Below are positions 21,738 to 29,868 of a DNA stretch of 64,000 nt, piece by piece (position 1 is the stretch's first letter; each line of letters begins with the position of its first letter). Position numbers and translations under genes: made by a program. Source of the stretch: Aquamicrobium defluvii (GTDB lineage Bacteria; Pseudomonadota; Alphaproteobacteria; Rhizobiales; Rhizobiaceae); NCBI RefSeq assembly GCF_004363725.1, contig NZ_SNZF01000002.1, forward strand, positions 207,169-271,168, given 5' to 3'. The notes beneath the pieces were generated by a model that was not told the DNA's origin, made no database searches, and saw only the letters and a list, made by a program, of their open reading frames with translations.

Positions 21738-22171
21738 CCACGGAGGGCGACCTCGCACAACTCTATGAAGCGCGGGTGCGGGACTGGGCGCGCAAGGTGC
21801 GCAACGACGCCCGGCTTGCCCCCGCAGACCTCACCGTCAGCCGCACCAGCCCTTTGTGCGGCAGCACGCTGGCGCTCGACATCCGCCATGAAGGCAAGGT
21901 CGTGACGGCGCTGGGGTATCGGGCGCGCGCCTGCACGCTCGGCATGGCCGCAACGGCGGTCGTGGCCGCAAAAGCGCCGGGGCGTAGTTTTGGCGAGATC
22001 GCGGAAACGGGCGAACGGCTCGCCGCCCTGCTGGCGGGCGAGGACGTTGCCTTTTCCGATCACTGGGCCGAGCTTGGCATGTTCAAGGCGGCACGAACAT
22101 TCCCATCCCGCCACGGCTCGATCATGCTGCCTTTCGATGCTCTCGCCGAAGCGGCCGCAAAACTGGGCTGA
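21734..22171 (+). CDS. SufU/NifU-type iron-sulfur scaffold-like protein, incomplete metal site
   Basis: A 145-residue IscU-fold protein. Cys42 (SPLCGST) and Cys67 (ARACTLGMAA) sit at the positions of Cys41 and Cys66 of Bacillus SufU. The usual Asp two residues after the first Cys is Ser44, and the third Cys (near 128) is Ser129 in SRHGSIMLPFD. Two of the four zinc ligands of SufU are thus replaced. It may be a divergent sulfur acceptor or carrier working with the SQR-like protein rather than a general cluster-assembly factor. ATG 21734 overlaps the DUF1641 stop. Confidence 0.75.
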   Translation: MTTEGDLAQLYEARVRDWARKVRNDARLAPADLTVSRTSPLCGSTLALDIRHEGKVVTALGYRARACTLGMAATAVVAAKAPGRSFGEIAETGERLAALLAGEDVAFSDHWAELGMFKAARTFPSRHGSIMLPFDALAEAAAKLG

Positions 22172-22189
22172 GCGGCTGGCGCATTCCGC

Positions 22190-22278
22190 TTTTCTCCGAA
22201 TCGCAAGAACCCTCCAACCCTTTGTCTCGACGCAATTCCGAGCGCAAAACCGCTTCGCACTTTTGCTGGAAATGCTTC
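22190..22278 (-). repeat. Rhizobial-type intergenic repeat, copy 3
   Basis: Read on the minus strand this matches the second module of the repeat at 35213-35308 at roughly 80% by eye. Shared blocks are ATTCCAGCAAAAGTGCG-type text, AAGCGGTTTTGCG, CAAAGGGTTGGAG and GCGATTCGG. It fills nearly all the space between the convergent scaffold-like and nitrilase genes and overlaps the nitrilase stop codon. Confidence 0.8.
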
Positions 22279-23146
22279 ACAGCCCGAACTGCTCCGGCCA
22301 GTCGCGGTAGAGCGCCACCTGTCCCCCAAGGCGCAGGGCAGCCACTTTCTCCAGATCGATCTCGCCGATCAGCCATCGGCTGGTTTGCGTGGTCAACGCT
22401 TCGCTCTCCACAAAAACCCCGCTCGGCGGCATGCCATAGTCGGCCGGCACGTAGAGTGCTGCGCGACCGAAATTCTCGTCCACGGCCGGCGACCATGGCG
22501 CGGAGCCGGCGGTCGGCGACACCAGCACGGCCAGCTGGTTTTCCAGCGCACGCGCCTGCGCACCGATGCGCACGCGATGATAGCCGGCTTCGGTGTCGGT
22601 GCAGCTTGGCGCGAGGATCAGCTCGACGCCTTCCTCCGCCAGGCGGCGGGCCAGCATGGGAAATTCGTTGTCGTAGCAGATGAGGATGCCGAGCCTGCCG
22701 AGCGGCGTGTCGAAGCTGCGCAACCCTCCGGTGCCGGCCGCGATGAACCATTGCTCGCGCTCGAAGCGCGTCATGACGATCTTGTCCTGATGACCGGCAG
22801 GACCCTGCGGCCCGAACAGGAAGGCGCGGTTGCGGTATTTGCCATCCGCGTCGAGCACCGGGGCGGAACCGGGGCAGAACCAGACGCCGTGGCGGCAGGC
22901 AATGGCCTCGCACAGGTCCAGCCAGCGCGGGATGAGGGGCTGGATGGCGGCGATGGATTTGTGCAGGTCGCCGCGCTCTGCTTCCGGCAACAGGCCGGTC
23001 AGCGCCATGGCGGCATATTCGGGCAGAAGCAGCAGCTGCGCCCCGGCTTCCACCGCTTCGCCGGCAAGCCGTTCCAGATGCGCGGCATAGGCATCCCAGC
23101 CGTCGAACAGCTCGATGGCATACTGGCAGGAGGCAAATTTCACCAT
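22277..23146 (-). CDS. Carbon-nitrogen hydrolase (nitrilase superfamily)
   Basis: A 289-residue hydrolase with the nitrilase catalytic triad in order: Glu in LLLPEYAAMAL, Lys in HQDKIVMTRFE and Cys in LGILICYDNEFPM. Members hydrolyse amides or nitriles such as omega-amides or N-carbamoyl compounds; the substrate here is not evident. ATG 23146 (MVKFASCQ) overlaps the stop of the upstream acetyltransferase gene (ATGA), so the two are coupled; the longer open frame is antisense chance. Confidence 0.88.
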   Translation of the reverse strand: MVKFASCQYAIELFDGWDAYAAHLERLAGEAVEAGAQLLLLPEYAAMALTGLLPEAERGDLHKSIAAIQPLIPRWLDLCEAIACRHGVWFCPGSAPVLDADGKYRNRAFLFGPQGPAGHQDKIVMTRFEREQWFIAAGTGGLRSFDTPLGRLGILICYDNEFPMLARRLAEEGVELILAPSCTDTEAGYHRVRIGAQARALENQLAVLVSPTAGSAPWSPAVDENFGRAALYVPADYGMPPSGVFVESEALTTQTSRWLIGEIDLEKVAALRLGGQVALYRDWPEQFGL

Positions 23147-23733
23147 CAGCGCAGTTCCTTCATCCAGAACGACATGGGCTTGGCGCTCTCCTTGTCCTCG
23201 CCGATGTCGCGCCACGAAAATTCGGTGCGAAGCTGCGGCTGGTGCACATAGCCGCGCCTGTTCCAGAACGCGTCGAGCGGCACATAGTCCGCCGGCCGCA
23301 GAGGATGGTCGGCCGGACGCTCCACCGCGCAGAAGCAGCAATGGTCGAAACGGCCGAGGCGGCGGGCATAGGCTTCCCGCTCCTCGAAGAAACGCACGCC
23401 GATGCCGCGCCCGCGATAGGCGGCGAGAAGCACGGATTCGCCGAAATAGAAGATACGCGCCGGATCCCGGCCGCTTTCCGCGAACGGCTTGCGGAAGGCT
23501 TCCGTTTCCCGATCCATCGGCACGCCGGTCGAGGCGCCGACGACGGTCTCTCCATCGAACGCCAGCACGAACAGGCTTTCGGGCGCGCTTGCATAGGTGG
23601 AAAGATAGGTCTGTTCGTAGTCGGGCGACCCTTCGTAGAGATAGGGAAAGGCCCGGAACACCTCGATGCGCAACCGCGCCAGATCGTCGATATGCGGTCC
23701 GATCTCCGGTCCCTGCCGAACCACGATATGCAT
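23146..23733 (-). CDS. GNAT family N-acetyltransferase
   Basis: A 195-residue acetyltransferase with the acetyl-CoA loop YRGRGIG inside GESVLLAAYRGRGIGVRFFEE and a C-terminal FWNRRGYVHQP strand typical of the fold. The acceptor is unknown. The start is ATG 23733 (MHIVVRQGP). It is translationally coupled to the nitrilase gene, which suggests that acetylation and amide hydrolysis act on related compounds; this is inference from gene order. Confidence 0.82.
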   Translation of the reverse strand: MHIVVRQGPEIGPHIDDLARLRIEVFRAFPYLYEGSPDYEQTYLSTYASAPESLFVLAFDGETVVGASTGVPMDRETEAFRKPFAESGRDPARIFYFGESVLLAAYRGRGIGVRFFEEREAYARRLGRFDHCCFCAVERPADHPLRPADYVPLDAFWNRRGYVHQPQLRTEFSWRDIGEDKESAKPMSFWMKELR

Positions 23734-23820
23734 TGTCGCTCCCGGACTTTCAAAGCTCCAGCGGGTGCTATAGGGCTTGGCGGCAGGCTTGGCCATTGCG
23801 TTTGCGAACAGGGAGACACC

Positions 23821-24222
23821 ATGAGCGCCACAGACACCATTTCCGCCTATTACGACGCTTTCAACCGGCAGGACATGGACGCCTTCCTCGACCTGCTGAC
23901 CGACGACGTGGCGCACGACATCAACCAGGGCGAACGGCAGACCGGCAAGGACACGTTCCGCGACTTCATGGACAAGATGAACCGCTGCTACCGCGAGCGG
24001 CTCACCGACATCGTCATCATGGAAAGCGCCGATGGCACGCGCGGTGCCGCCGAATTCACCGTCAACGGCGAATACCTTGCGACAGACGAGGGCCTGCCGG
24101 AGGCCGCGGGCCAGAAATATGTGCTGCCGGCCGGCGCCTTCTTCGAGATCCGCGACGGCAAGGTTGCGCGCATCTCCAACTACTACAATCTCAACGACTG
24201 GATCGCGCAGGTCGGCGCCTGA
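23821..24222 (+). CDS. SnoaL-like / ketosteroid-isomerase-related protein
   Basis: A 133-residue NTF2-fold protein. ISAYYDAFNRQDMDAFLDLLTDDVAHDIN at the N-terminus and the FEIRDGKVARISNYYNLNDW tail are typical of the SnoaL-like family; ATG 23821 follows AGGGAGACACC. The family includes isomerases, hydrolases and binding proteins, so no reaction is assigned. It is divergent from the GNAT gene and convergent with potI. Confidence 0.8.
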   Translation: MSATDTISAYYDAFNRQDMDAFLDLLTDDVAHDINQGERQTGKDTFRDFMDKMNRCYRERLTDIVIMESADGTRGAAEFTVNGEYLATDEGLPEAAGQKYVLPAGAFFEIRDGKVARISNYYNLNDWIAQVGA

Positions 24223-24237
24223 TCCGGTTTGGGCGGG

Positions 24238-24285
24238 AATGAAAGCGGGCGCCGGTGCAAAAACCATCCGGCGCCCACTTTCATT
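24238..24285. terminator. Bidirectional terminator between SnoaL-like gene and potI
   Basis: AATGAAAG and GGGCGCCGG (24238-24255) pair with CCGGCGCCC and CTTTCATT (24268-24285) with one mismatch, giving a long stem. TTTTG follows on the plus strand. The genes on each side converge on it. Confidence 0.8.
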
Positions 24286-24295
24286 TTGTGGCCTG

Positions 24296-25117
24296 TCAGT
24301 CCAGTCGCATGGCCGCCTGCTCATCGCGGCGGCGCTGCACTTCGCGGCGCTTGTTGACAATCGAGGCGGCGATAACACCCAGCGACACAATGCCGATGAG
24401 AATGGTGCAGGCGGCATTGATTTCCGGCGTCACGCCAAGCCGCACCTGGCTGTAGATCTTCATCGGCAGCGTCGTCGCGCCCGGCCCGGAGGCGAAGCTG
24501 GCAATGACCAGATCGTCGAGCGACAGGGTGAAGGCCAGCATCCAGCCCGAGATGATGGCGGGGGCGATCACCGGCAGGGTGATCTGGAAGAAGGTTTTCA
24601 CCGGCGGCGCGCCGAGGTCCATCGCCGCTTCTTCCAGCGAGCGGTCGAAGGAGATCAGCCGCGACTGCACCACCACCGCCACGAAGCACATGGAAAATGT
24701 GATGTGGGCGAGCGTGACGGTGAGGAAGCCGCGGTCGAGGCCGACCGCCACGAACAGAAGCAGCAGCGACAGGCCGGTGATGACCTCCGGCATGACCAGT
24801 GGCGCGAACACCATGCCGGTGAACAGCACCCTGCCCCGGAAGCGCGTGTAGCGCGTCAGCACCAGTGCGGCCATGGTGCCGAGCACCGTGGCCGCGGAGG
24901 CCGAGACCAGCGCCACCCGGATCGTGACCCATGCGGCATCCATCAGGCCCTGATTGCGGAACAGCGCCGCATACCATTGCGTGGAGAATCCGCCCCAGAC
25001 GGTGACCAGCCGCGACGCATTGAAGGAAAAGACGACCAGAAGCACGATCGGCAGGTAAAGAAAGGCAAAGCCCAGCACGATCGAGACGATGTTGAAGCGG
25101 CTCCAGGTGGCGTTCAT
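24296..25117 (-). CDS. potI: Putrescine ABC transporter permease
   Basis: A 273-residue inner-membrane permease of the PotC/PotI type with about six membrane segments. The cytoplasmic EAA loop that contacts the ATPase is visible as SLEEAAMDLGAPPVKTFFQITLP in the second half. ATG 25117 (MNATWSRFN) lies one base after the potH stop. It is last in potF-G-H-I, the order known from E. coli. Confidence 0.9.
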   Translation of the reverse strand: MNATWSRFNIVSIVLGFAFLYLPIVLLVVFSFNASRLVTVWGGFSTQWYAALFRNQGLMDAAWVTIRVALVSASAATVLGTMAALVLTRYTRFRGRVLFTGMVFAPLVMPEVITGLSLLLLFVAVGLDRGFLTVTLAHITFSMCFVAVVVQSRLISFDRSLEEAAMDLGAPPVKTFFQITLPVIAPAIISGWMLAFTLSLDDLVIASFASGPGATTLPMKIYSQVRLGVTPEINAACTILIGIVSLGVIAASIVNKRREVQRRRDEQAAMRLD

Positions 25118-25118
25118 G

Positions 25119-26084
25119 TCAGCGATCCTGCTCCTGGGCGCGGGCCTGCGCATGCTGGAAGAGGACGATCGGGATGACCAGCACCAAAAGCAGGATGATG
25201 GCCACGGCCGAGGCCACCGGCCAGTCGCGGTTGGCGAAGAACTCGTTCCACAGCGTGCGGCCGATCATCAGCGTCTGCGAACCGCCGAGCAGGTCGGGAA
25301 TGACGAACTCGCCGACCGCCGGGATGAACACCAGCAGGCAGCCGGCGATGACGCCCGGCAGCGACAGCGGGAAGGTGATCTTCCAGAAGGCGCTGATCGG
25401 CGGACAGCCGAGGTCCTGCGCGGCCTCGATCAGCGAGTTGTCCATCTTCTCCAGCGACGAATAGAGCGGCAGCACCATGAAAGGCAGATAGGAATAGACG
25501 ATGCCGATGAAGATCGCCGTATAGGTGTTCATGATGACGAGCGGCGATGAGATGACGCCGATCCCCATCAGGAACTGGTTGAGCAGCCCTTCCGGTTTCA
25601 GGATGCCGATCCATGCGTAGACGCGGATCAGGAACGAGGTCCAGAACGGCAGGATGACCAGCATCAGCAGGGTGGGACGCAGCGACGCCGGCGCGCGCGC
25701 CATGCCATAGGCGATCGGATAGCCGACCAGAAGCGTGAGAAGGGTCGATATGCCGGCGATGACAACGCTGGAAATATAGGCGTTGAAATAGAGGGGGTCC
25801 TCCGTCAGCCAGAGATAATTGTCGAAGCTGAGTTCCCTGAGCGCGGCCCACAAGCCCGAAATGCCTTCGCTGAAATCGATGGCCGGCGCATAGGGCGGCA
25901 TCGAGATCGCGCTTTGCGACAGCGAAATCTTGAAGACGATGACGAAGGGAATGAGGAAGAAGAACAGCAGCCAGGCGTAGGGAACCAGAATGAGAAGCCG
26001 CCCGGTGAAGCCGGATATCAGGCGCGAGAGAAATGTCTTTTCGGCCGGCAGGGCGGCAGATGCGGAAGCGGAGACATTCGCCAT
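25119..26084 (-). CDS. potH: Putrescine ABC transporter permease
   Basis: A 321-residue inner-membrane permease of the PotB/PotH type: a first membrane helix at about 30-52 (LLILVPYAWLLFFFLIPFVI) after a cytoplasmic tail, six segments in all, and the EAA motif near SLIEAAQDLGCPPISAFWKITFP. It starts 9 bases after potG ends and is coupled to potI. Confidence 0.92.
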   Translation of the reverse strand: MANVSASASAALPAEKTFLSRLISGFTGRLLILVPYAWLLFFFLIPFVIVFKISLSQSAISMPPYAPAIDFSEGISGLWAALRELSFDNYLWLTEDPLYFNAYISSVVIAGISTLLTLLVGYPIAYGMARAPASLRPTLLMLVILPFWTSFLIRVYAWIGILKPEGLLNQFLMGIGVISSPLVIMNTYTAIFIGIVYSYLPFMVLPLYSSLEKMDNSLIEAAQDLGCPPISAFWKITFPLSLPGVIAGCLLVFIPAVGEFVIPDLLGGSQTLMIGRTLWNEFFANRDWPVASAVAIILLLVLVIPIVLFQHAQARAQEQDR

Positions 26085-26093
26085 GACCGCCCC

Positions 26094-27233
26094 CTATCGC
26101 GTCAGCACGACGCCGGCATCGGGCCGGAAGGAGATCCAGGCGCGGTCGCTCCAGGTGAGCGGATCGTCGACGATCCGCGCGGCATTCAGCATCGAGGCGC
26201 GCACGATCTGGCCGTCGTCGAGCTTCACATAGTAGACCGTCATGTCGCCGAGATAGGCGATGTCGTAGACTTCGCCTTCCAGCGCGTTCACGGCATCCTG
26301 CGGCTTGCGCGACGAAATCCTGATCTTTTCCGGGCGTATGGCGAAGGCGACGTCGTTGCCCTTCGCCGCCTCGCCGGCATTCTCGACCAGGATCTGAGCG
26401 CCGCTGCCGCCGGTGATGCGGGCGCTGTTCTCGGTGCGCTCGGCGACGCTGCCCTCGAACAGGTTCACGTTGCCGACGAAGCCGGCGACAAAGCGGGAAT
26501 TGGGCGCCTCGTAGATTTCGGCGGGCGTCGCCACCTGCATGACCTCGCCCTTGTCCATGATGGCGATGCGGTCGGCCATGGTCATGGCCTCTTCCTGATC
26601 GTGGGTGACGACCACGAAGGTCAGGCCGAGCTCCTGTTGCAGGTCCATCAGCTCGAACTGGGTTTCCTCGCGCAGCTTCTTGTCGAGCGCGCCGAGCGGT
26701 TCGTCGAGCAGCAGCACCTTCGGGCGCTTGGCGACGGAGCGGGCGAGCGCCACGCGCTGGCGCTGGCCGCCGGAAAGCTGATGCGGCTTGCGGCTGGCAA
26801 AGCGCTCCAGCTTGACCAGCTTGAGCATCTCGGCCACGCGCCTGTCGATGTCGGCCTTCGACATGCCTTCCTGCTTCAGGCCGAAGGCGATGTTCTTCTC
26901 CACGCTCATATGCGGGAACAGGGCGTAGGACTGGAACATCATGTTGACCGGCCGCCGGTAGGGCGGGATACCGCGCAAATCTTGCCCGTCGAGCAGAATT
27001 TTCCCGGAAGTGGGCTCCTCGAAACCGGCCAGCATGCGCAGGAGCGTGGACTTGCCGCAACCGGATGCACCCAGCAGGGCGAAGAACTCGCGTTCATAGA
27101 TGGACAGCGACAGGTTGTTGACGGCGGTGAAGTCGCCGAAGCGCTTGGTGACGTTCTCGAACCTGATATAGGGCTTCGCCTGCGGATCGCTCCACGGCGC
27201 GAAATCCCTGCGGATGCTGCCCAGTGACTTCAT
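26094..27233 (-). CDS. potG: Putrescine ABC transporter ATPase
   Basis: A 379-residue ATPase with Walker A GASGCGKSTLL, signature LSGGQRQRVALARS and Walker B VLLLDEPLGALDKK, followed by a TOBE-type C-terminal domain (GEVYDIAYLGDMTVYYVKLDDG). These features and length match PotA/PotG. It is separated from potF by 133 bases that contain a stem-loop. Confidence 0.93.
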   Translation of the reverse strand: MKSLGSIRRDFAPWSDPQAKPYIRFENVTKRFGDFTAVNNLSLSIYEREFFALLGASGCGKSTLLRMLAGFEEPTSGKILLDGQDLRGIPPYRRPVNMMFQSYALFPHMSVEKNIAFGLKQEGMSKADIDRRVAEMLKLVKLERFASRKPHQLSGGQRQRVALARSVAKRPKVLLLDEPLGALDKKLREETQFELMDLQQELGLTFVVVTHDQEEAMTMADRIAIMDKGEVMQVATPAEIYEAPNSRFVAGFVGNVNLFEGSVAERTENSARITGGSGAQILVENAGEAAKGNDVAFAIRPEKIRISSRKPQDAVNALEGEVYDIAYLGDMTVYYVKLDDGQIVRASMLNAARIVDDPLTWSDRAWISFRPDAGVVLTR

Positions 27234-27332
27234 GCTTCGCTCTCCCCCTCCGGACGACCGGTCACATATGCCGAGTGGTGGTCCGGGCTTTTTCCGTTCC
27301 GGTTCTGGCGCACTGCCTGCAAGCTGACGGAA

Positions 27333-27360
27333 GGAAGCCCCGGCCCGTGCCGGGGCTTCC
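27333..27360 (-). terminator. Stem-loop between potF and potG
   Basis: GGAAGCCCCGG (27333-27343) pairs perfectly with CCGGGGCTTCC (27350-27360) around a 6-base loop, 6 bases past the potF stop. There is no T run on the minus strand. Such stems after binding-protein genes often protect the upstream message so that the binding protein is made in excess. Confidence 0.65.
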
Positions 27361-27366
27361 CGAAGA

Positions 27367-28464
27367 TCATTGCCCTGTCACCACCTTGGTCCATGTGCGG
27401 GTGAACAGGCGCTGGGTCTTCGGATCGAGCGGCGTGTTGACGAAGAGCTTGGCCATCACCTCGTCCGGCGGATAGACGGCGGGATCGTCATGCACGCCTT
27501 CGTCGAGGAACTCCTGCGAGGCCTTGTTGCCATTGGCGTAGTAGACATAGTTCGACGACTTGGCGATGACCTCCGGCTTCATCATGTAGTTGAGGAACTC
27601 GTGCGCCTCCTGCGGATGCGGCGCATCGGCCGGGATCGCCATCTGGTCGAACCACATCTGCGTGCCTTCCTTCGGGATCACGTAGCTCAGCTCGACACCG
27701 TTGCCGGCTTCCCCGGCACGGTCGCGCGCCTGGAAGACATCGCCCGACCACCCGACCGCAATGCAGATGTCGCCATTGGCGAGGCCGTTGATGAACTCCG
27801 ACGAATGGAACTTGCGCACATAGGGGCGAACCTTGAGCAGCGCCTCCTCGGCCTTGGCGATGTCGTCCGGCTCGTGGCTGTCGGGATCGAGGCCGAGATA
27901 GGCCAGGGTCACCGGGATCATGTCGGTCGGCGAATCGAGGAAGTTGATGCCGCAATCCTTGAGCTTGGCGGCCTGCTCGGGATCGAACACGGCTTTCCAG
28001 CTGTCGATCTCGTCGGTGCCCAGCACCTCCTTGATCTTGCTGACATTGTAGCCAATGCCAACGGTGCCCCACATGTAGTTGATGGAATATTCGTTGCCCG
28101 GGTCGAAGACGACGGTGCGCTCGCTCACCATATCCCACATGTTCGACAGGTTGGGCAGCTTGGACTTGTCGAGCTTCTGGTAGACGCCGGCCTCGATCTG
28201 GCGGGCGAGGAAACTGCTGGTCGGTACCACCACGTCATAGCCGCTGCCGCCGGCCAGAAGCTTGGTTTCCAGAATTTCGTTGGAATCGTAGACGTCATAG
28301 ACGACCTTGATGCCGGTTTCCTTGGTGAAGTCGTCGATGATCGAGGAATCGATATAATCGGACCAGTTGTAGACATTGACGATGCGTTCCTGCGCCCCTG
28401 CCGCGAAGGCGAAGCCTGTCGCAAGCATGGTGGTCACCAGAAGCAAGGTTGATTTTCGCTGCAT
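27367..28464 (-). CDS. potF: Putrescine-binding periplasmic protein
   Basis: A 365-residue binding protein. A signal peptide covers about residues 1-24 (STLLLVTTMLATGFAFAAGA). The mature start IVNVYNWSDYIDSS and later DVYDSNEILETKLLAG and MWGTVGIGYNVSKI match PotF more closely than PotD, hence putrescine as the likely ligand. ATG 28464 follows AAAGGGAGTATCTC. First gene of potFGHI. Confidence 0.92.
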   Translation of the reverse strand: MQRKSTLLLVTTMLATGFAFAAGAQERIVNVYNWSDYIDSSIIDDFTKETGIKVVYDVYDSNEILETKLLAGGSGYDVVVPTSSFLARQIEAGVYQKLDKSKLPNLSNMWDMVSERTVVFDPGNEYSINYMWGTVGIGYNVSKIKEVLGTDEIDSWKAVFDPEQAAKLKDCGINFLDSPTDMIPVTLAYLGLDPDSHEPDDIAKAEEALLKVRPYVRKFHSSEFINGLANGDICIAVGWSGDVFQARDRAGEAGNGVELSYVIPKEGTQMWFDQMAIPADAPHPQEAHEFLNYMMKPEVIAKSSNYVYYANGNKASQEFLDEGVHDDPAVYPPDEVMAKLFVNTPLDPKTQRLFTRTWTKVVTGQ

Positions 28465-28813
28465 GAGATACTCCCTTTCCAAATGTTCCCCACCGGCCGC
28501 GCTGAGGCGCGCCACCGGACATGTCTTTCAATCTATTAAGCTTCCGGCGGGCCAACAAGCGGCATTCGACTGCCAGACAATGACGTTTGCGCGACAGGGG
28601 CGGCCCGGACGGACGGACACGCCGCGGCATGGAAAGCCCCGACCCCTTCGCCCTTCCGGGAGAGACCGGCGCATGTTCGCCACAAGCTGCCGGACGCTGA
28701 CGGGATGGTGCGAACAAGGGCAAGATGGGCCTGTCTCATTGTTGCCTTTCACCCAGCCTGCCTTTGGCACGGAGGCTTTGTCAATGGGAAGTTGAACGGA
28801 TCGGATGTTGCCA
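28465..28813. other. Intergenic region upstream of potF, no gene seen
   Basis: These 349 bases separate the EamA gene (upstream on the same strand) from potF. I see no credible open frame with a ribosome site. The potF promoter must lie here, but no sequence close to a standard sigma-70 promoter stands out. Confidence 0.5.
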
Positions 28814-29761
28814 TCAGTTCGGCGCCGGCAGCCCGCTGACGCCCGGCCGGGGCGGCAGCGAATGACGCCGGAATTCGCGCGCGATGTGCACGAGCAGGGC
28901 GGCGAACACGATGCCGCCGCCGAGCAGCGTCCGTCCGGAAGGAACCTCCGCGTGGGCCAGCCACACCCATACCGGCCCCAATATGGTCTCGAACGTGCCG
29001 AGCAGGGCCGCCATGGCGGCGGGGATCATCCGCGCCCCGGTGGCGAAACAGGCCAGACCCAGGCCGAGATTCACGACCCCGAAGGCGAACAGGAAAACCA
29101 TGTCGTGCCCGGACACCTTGAGGGAAGATGCCTGCGTGAGGGCGAGGAGGGCGGCGAACACGGTGCCGAGGCAGGTCGCCGGCGTCATGCGCACATTGGA
29201 AAAACGGCGGGTTATGACGGTGGCAGTGGCGAGCGCGCAGGTGATGGCCAGCGCCAGACCGTCGCCGATGGGCGAAACCGAGCCGCCCAGCGTTTCCGAC
29301 ACCATCACGCCGACACCGACGATGACGAAAAAGATGGCAACCCATGTGCTGCCCGATACTTTTTCACGCAGGGCGATCCACGCAAACAGCGCCGCGACCA
29401 GCGGAACGCCGGCCTGTATCAGCAGGATGTTGGCGACGGTGGTGTAGGAAAGCGCCACCACGAAGCAGATCGATGCCGTGGCAAAGCAGGCCGCGACGGC
29501 CAGTCCCGGCAAGCCCATATCGCGAAACATCCGCACGGTGCCGCGCCAGCCATCGCGCCAGACCATGTAGGCGATCAGGAAAGCGGTCGCCCATAGGGAG
29601 CGCCAGAAAATCACCGCCCATGGATCGGCCGCGTCGATATAGCGGGCAATGGCTCCGCCCAGGCTCCACAACAGCGCCGACAGAAAGACAAGTGCGGCGC
29701 CGTATCGGGAAGCGCGCGCCTGCGACGTCACCGCGACAGAGGATGATGCCAACTCAGCCAT
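28814..29761 (-). CDS. EamA/DMT-family transporter
   Basis: A 315-residue inner-membrane protein with about ten hydrophobic segments arranged as two EamA repeats (first LVFLSALLWSLGGAIARYI, with ADPWAVIFWRSLWA; second beginning near residue 155). DMT exporters move metabolites such as amino acids or purines; the substrate is unknown. ATG 29761 follows GGGGAGGGCGGC, better placed than the upstream ATG at 29803. Confidence 0.88.
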   Translation of the reverse strand: MAELASSSVAVTSQARASRYGAALVFLSALLWSLGGAIARYIDAADPWAVIFWRSLWATAFLIAYMVWRDGWRGTVRMFRDMGLPGLAVAACFATASICFVVALSYTTVANILLIQAGVPLVAALFAWIALREKVSGSTWVAIFFVIVGVGVMVSETLGGSVSPIGDGLALAITCALATATVITRRFSNVRMTPATCLGTVFAALLALTQASSLKVSGHDMVFLFAFGVVNLGLGLACFATGARMIPAAMAALLGTFETILGPVWVWLAHAEVPSGRTLLGGGIVFAALLVHIAREFRRHSLPPRPGVSGLPAPN

Positions 29762-29868
29762 GCCGCCCTCCCCGAAGCGCAACGCTTTATCCGTCCCCGG
29801 CACTTACCGCCGGGATCGGGGCGTGGGAAGGTCCAGAATGCCCCGAAGCATTGGCCGGCAGCCGGCTC

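Noticed and set aside
21734..22171. NifU-like protein as a sign of nitrogen fixation genes
   Set aside because: It is SufU/IscU-type, linked to an SQR-like enzyme; no nif genes are present.
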